From: Chalara sp. BL73
Lineage: Eukaryota; Ascomycota; Leotiomycetes; Helotiales
Assembly: GCA_918026815.1 (NCBI GenBank)
Contig: CAKJVC010000193.1
Span: 351,516 to 415,515, forward strand
Direction of reading: 5' to 3'
Length of the DNA: 64,000 nucleotides
Shown: in pieces, positions 61,634 through 64,000 of the stretch
Position numbering within the stretch: position 1 is the first letter of the stretch
Layout of the letters: each line of letters starts with the position of its first letter
Position numbers and translations under genes: made by a program
The notes under the pieces: model-generated
Told to the model about the DNA's origin: nothing
The model's input: the letters and a program-made list of their open reading frames with translations, nothing else
Databases searched by the model: none

Positions 61634-63073
61634 ATGCAACCAATGGATTTCTCTTCCAAAACCCCCATTCGAAATTTGGCGCTAGCATTCATTGCTTGAA
61701 GTCTATTCTCCTTCTTGTCGCCGTCTGCAGCCCCGGCCCAGGCTATGACACCTCAACATCACTCAGCCTTTCAAGTGACAATCAAGATAAACGGCTCCCA
61801 GCATTTTTATATTATGTTAGTGTGAAACTTACAAGGTGGGACGCGATATACTTCACAAAGACGGCACATAGAGGTTATTTGTTCGAGCAGGAATGGGCTT
61901 TTGGATGGGGCTTCAGCAGGTTGATAAATTTATGCACAACTGGTAAGTGATACGAGATCCTTCATGTGACCAGGTGCTAAGTTCCAAAGCCATCCGAAAG
62001 GCTGGCGTACCTCAATATGAGGGCCTGGAAAGCCTTGTAGCAATATACATTGCGCATCTGGGGCACTTCTTGTCAACATTGGTTCTATATAAATTCACCA
62101 GAGAAATCTTCCCTCTCTCAACTCACCTACCTTTACTTACCTCATATCTCCACATAATATCTCCTGCTGGACTCTTCCTCTCAGCCCCTTATGCGGAGAG
62201 TACATGTGCGTTGTTGACATTTTCCGGATGTCATTTATTCAAGAAAAGCCTAGGTATTGGTGAAGAATCACCATCTTTGAGAGACCTGTATGTTCTTCTG
62301 TCTGGTATACTATTCGGGATTGCCGCCACGTTCAGAAGCAATGCCATCCTTAGTGGACTTCTTTTGTTGGAGGAGGCTTTCTATGTGTCATTCGATCTGT
62401 TAAAGAGCGGAGTCCATGTTCAGAATCTGCGTCGACTGATCGCAACTGGACTTGGCGGCCTGGCCGTTGGGGCGGGCTTTTACTTCCTCAATATATTGCC
62501 TATGTTGAGTTCTGTAGAGGCACAACGACAGTGACCTCGAAGCGAGCATGGTGTCAGTGGATGCTTCCAAGCATCTCTAGCTTTGTTCAAGAGCACTACT
62601 GGTAATTGTCCCTCACAATACGTGGTTCGGGCTAAAGAATCTCTAGGAACGTTGGCCCCTTCCGGTATTGGACAATTTCAAACATTCCTCTATTTCTCCT
62701 GGCCACGCCAATGCACGTCATTCTGGCAAGGTCAAGCGTTTGGGCTTTTGAACACAACTCGCTTTCCTCCCAAAACACAAAACCTGAAAAGCTGAATTCA
62801 GTGGAGATTGTTCACTCCCAGCAATCAATAGCTCTAAGGTCAAGAGTCCTTCGTAACCTCGCCTTTTCACAGCTGTTGCTTGGTGCGCTTACCTTGGTTG
62901 CCGCCCATGTACAAATAATCACACGAATATCCTCGGCGTACCCGGTCTGGATGTGGTATATCGCTTCTTCATACAATTCGAATAACCCTTTGGCAACAGG
63001 TTTCATAAGCTTCGTAGTTATGTATAGCCTCATACAGGGAGGACTATTTGCCTCGTTCTTGCCTCCTGCTTAG
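61634..63073 (+). CDS. gpi18: GPI mannosyltransferase 2 (GPI18/PIG-V), frame broken twice
   Basis: This ER membrane enzyme adds the second mannose to GPI anchor precursors. Exons are 61634-61942, 61990-62601 and 62647-63073, with GTAAGT and GTAATT donors. Exon 1 opens MQPMDFSSKTPIRNLALAFIA, shown here only up to the break: a TGA at 61697-61699 interrupts where a Trp-Lys is expected. The next frame continues ILLLVAVCSPGPGYDTSTSL, a conserved GPI18 N-terminus, then LTRWDAIYFTKTAHRGYLFE with the catalytic-type Asp. Exon 2 includes SPAGLFLSAPYAESTCALLT. At a T4 run (62478-62481) one base is missing before LLPQYIAYVEFCRG. Exon 3 has NVGPFRYWTISNIPLFLLAT and several membrane helices. With both bases counted the phases close at about 449 residues, normal for the family. 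Sequencing indels or true decay are both possible. Confidence 0.85.
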
Positions 63074-64000
63074 TTAGGAGGACGAGAGCAGTACATGAAT
63101 TAGGGATAATGTCAGACAGAGCATAACACTTGTGAGCTTAGACTTGGACGTGTATGTAATAGATATACATATCTGCAAAACAAGCTTCCAAGCCCCAAAT
63201 AGGAACAGATATGATAGGAATAGCCATTAAAGCTGTATGAGCAGTGTCTCTTATCGGGCCAAAGATGCTCAAACAGCCTTTCCTACCAGACGGTCTTCTA
63301 TCATCATGGTAGTGACTCACATATGTGAAAGTGATTTATATATAGAACTAAGAGCTTTTTTGCTCATGAAAGCATTTGGTGTTAGCAGAACAGTCCTGCA
63401 ATACTTTAAGTGAAGTCATTGAGAATATTGAATCATGCTGATTTGCTTTGAAGTATCTGGTGGCGGAAAATCATTGGGTTACTTATTCGGCAAGGGAGAG
63501 TGGTATAGTGTTTGATACGTGAATTAGGTATATGCCCGATATGTCGCCTCCTCAAGGTATAATGTACCAGAGAGGCTACGCCAATGCAGTGTTTTACTTC
63601 CACTACCTCATCCTACCTGAGACACTAAACGCAGCAGCTTCTCATACGTGGAGGCGGTTTTCTGTCCATTTAGTCTATTTATTAGGCATCTTTCTTTACA
63701 ACATCACAAAGCGGATGAGTCCCTTCAAAATCCGCACAGCAGTAATCAAATTTGGAACCCTTGCTTCTGGATCTCTTTCAGAAGCTCTTTTTTCCCTCGT
63801 TTACTATATCGATTTACCCACACTTCAATCAAAGCATCAGCGCCAATCAAGCTACATGTATGTGATGGTCATTTCTCCTCTGCTTCTTCGCGCCGATGTT
63901 TGTCTACCTTTCAACTTGAAGGACATGACTGTAAAGGCACATGCGACAGCAACATTTAAGACAATTAAGATTCTTCATAATCAAGCGTGAAGAATAGGAG
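63074..64000. other. Intergenic to the window end
   Basis: This is the 3' flank of gpi18. A 152-codon plus-strand frame at 63532-63990 lacks motifs and reads like chance. A gene beginning beyond the window may use this as its leader. Confidence 0.4.

Noticed and set aside
63532..63990. 152-codon plus-strand frame near the window end
   Set aside because: No motif or membrane pattern consistent with a family, and a second frame overlaps it; chance is likely.

Overview
The window looks like nuclear DNA of a filamentous ascomycete (Pezizomycotina). Genes have short GT-AG introns, mostly about 45-170 bp, and gene spacing is loose. The set includes fungal-only families: a velvet regulator, an Egh16-like secreted protein, a GH12 endoglucanase, SPT20, YME2 and a URA3/pyrG-type OMP decarboxylase with an acidic insertion. 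A Leotiomycetes-like, plant-associated fungus is a guess from gene content only. I see no bacterial, viral or organellar segment and no CRISPR array.

Layout, left to right. 0-3 kb: a small cysteine-containing secreted-protein candidate and a decayed gene. 3.2-4.2 kb: a four-exon GH12 xyloglucanase/endoglucanase. 5.5-8.4 kb: SPT20 of the SAGA coactivator. 9.2-10.2 kb: a secreted beta-sandwich protein. 11.4-15.3 kb: YME2 (mitochondrial inner membrane) and an EMI1-type twin CX9C protein, divergent from one 314-bp gap. 15.9-19.8 kb: OMP decarboxylase and cytosolic Hsp70 (SSA type, ends EEVD) with a heat-shock element upstream. 23.9-24.6 kb: ribosomal protein eS19. 25.4-26.8 kb: an Egh16-like secreted protein. 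28.2-32.8 kb: a SAS3-type MYST acetyltransferase with PHD finger, divergent from a small complex I subunit gene (NDUFA1/MWFE homologue) made of very short exons. 32.8-45.3 kb: a 12.6-kb stretch without a convincing intact gene. 45.3-47.1 kb: a velvet-domain regulator. 47.9-48.4 kb: a small three-exon gene with an in-frame TAA. 51.3-57.3 kb: BLM10/PA200 proteasome activator. 58.2-60.1 kb: a conserved-looking unknown protein. 61.6-63.1 kb: GPI mannosyltransferase 2 (GPI18/PIG-V).

Most genes are unrelated housekeeping or regulatory loci; there is no clear metabolic gene cluster. Three are chromatin or developmental regulators (SPT20, SAS3-like, velvet), three serve mitochondria (YME2, EMI1-like, complex I subunit), and several encode secreted proteins of the kind fungi use on plant surfaces.

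The most notable structural pattern is recurrent one-base reading-frame breaks in otherwise well-conserved genes: BLM10, GPI18 (two) and the 58-60 kb gene, with one-base phase problems also in the complex I gene and the 9-10 kb secreted gene. Several sit in homopolymers, so uncorrected sequencing indels are the simplest explanation, but decay cannot be excluded. All splice sites were placed by eye from GT/AG signals, reading phase and family recall; no alignment or RNA data were available.
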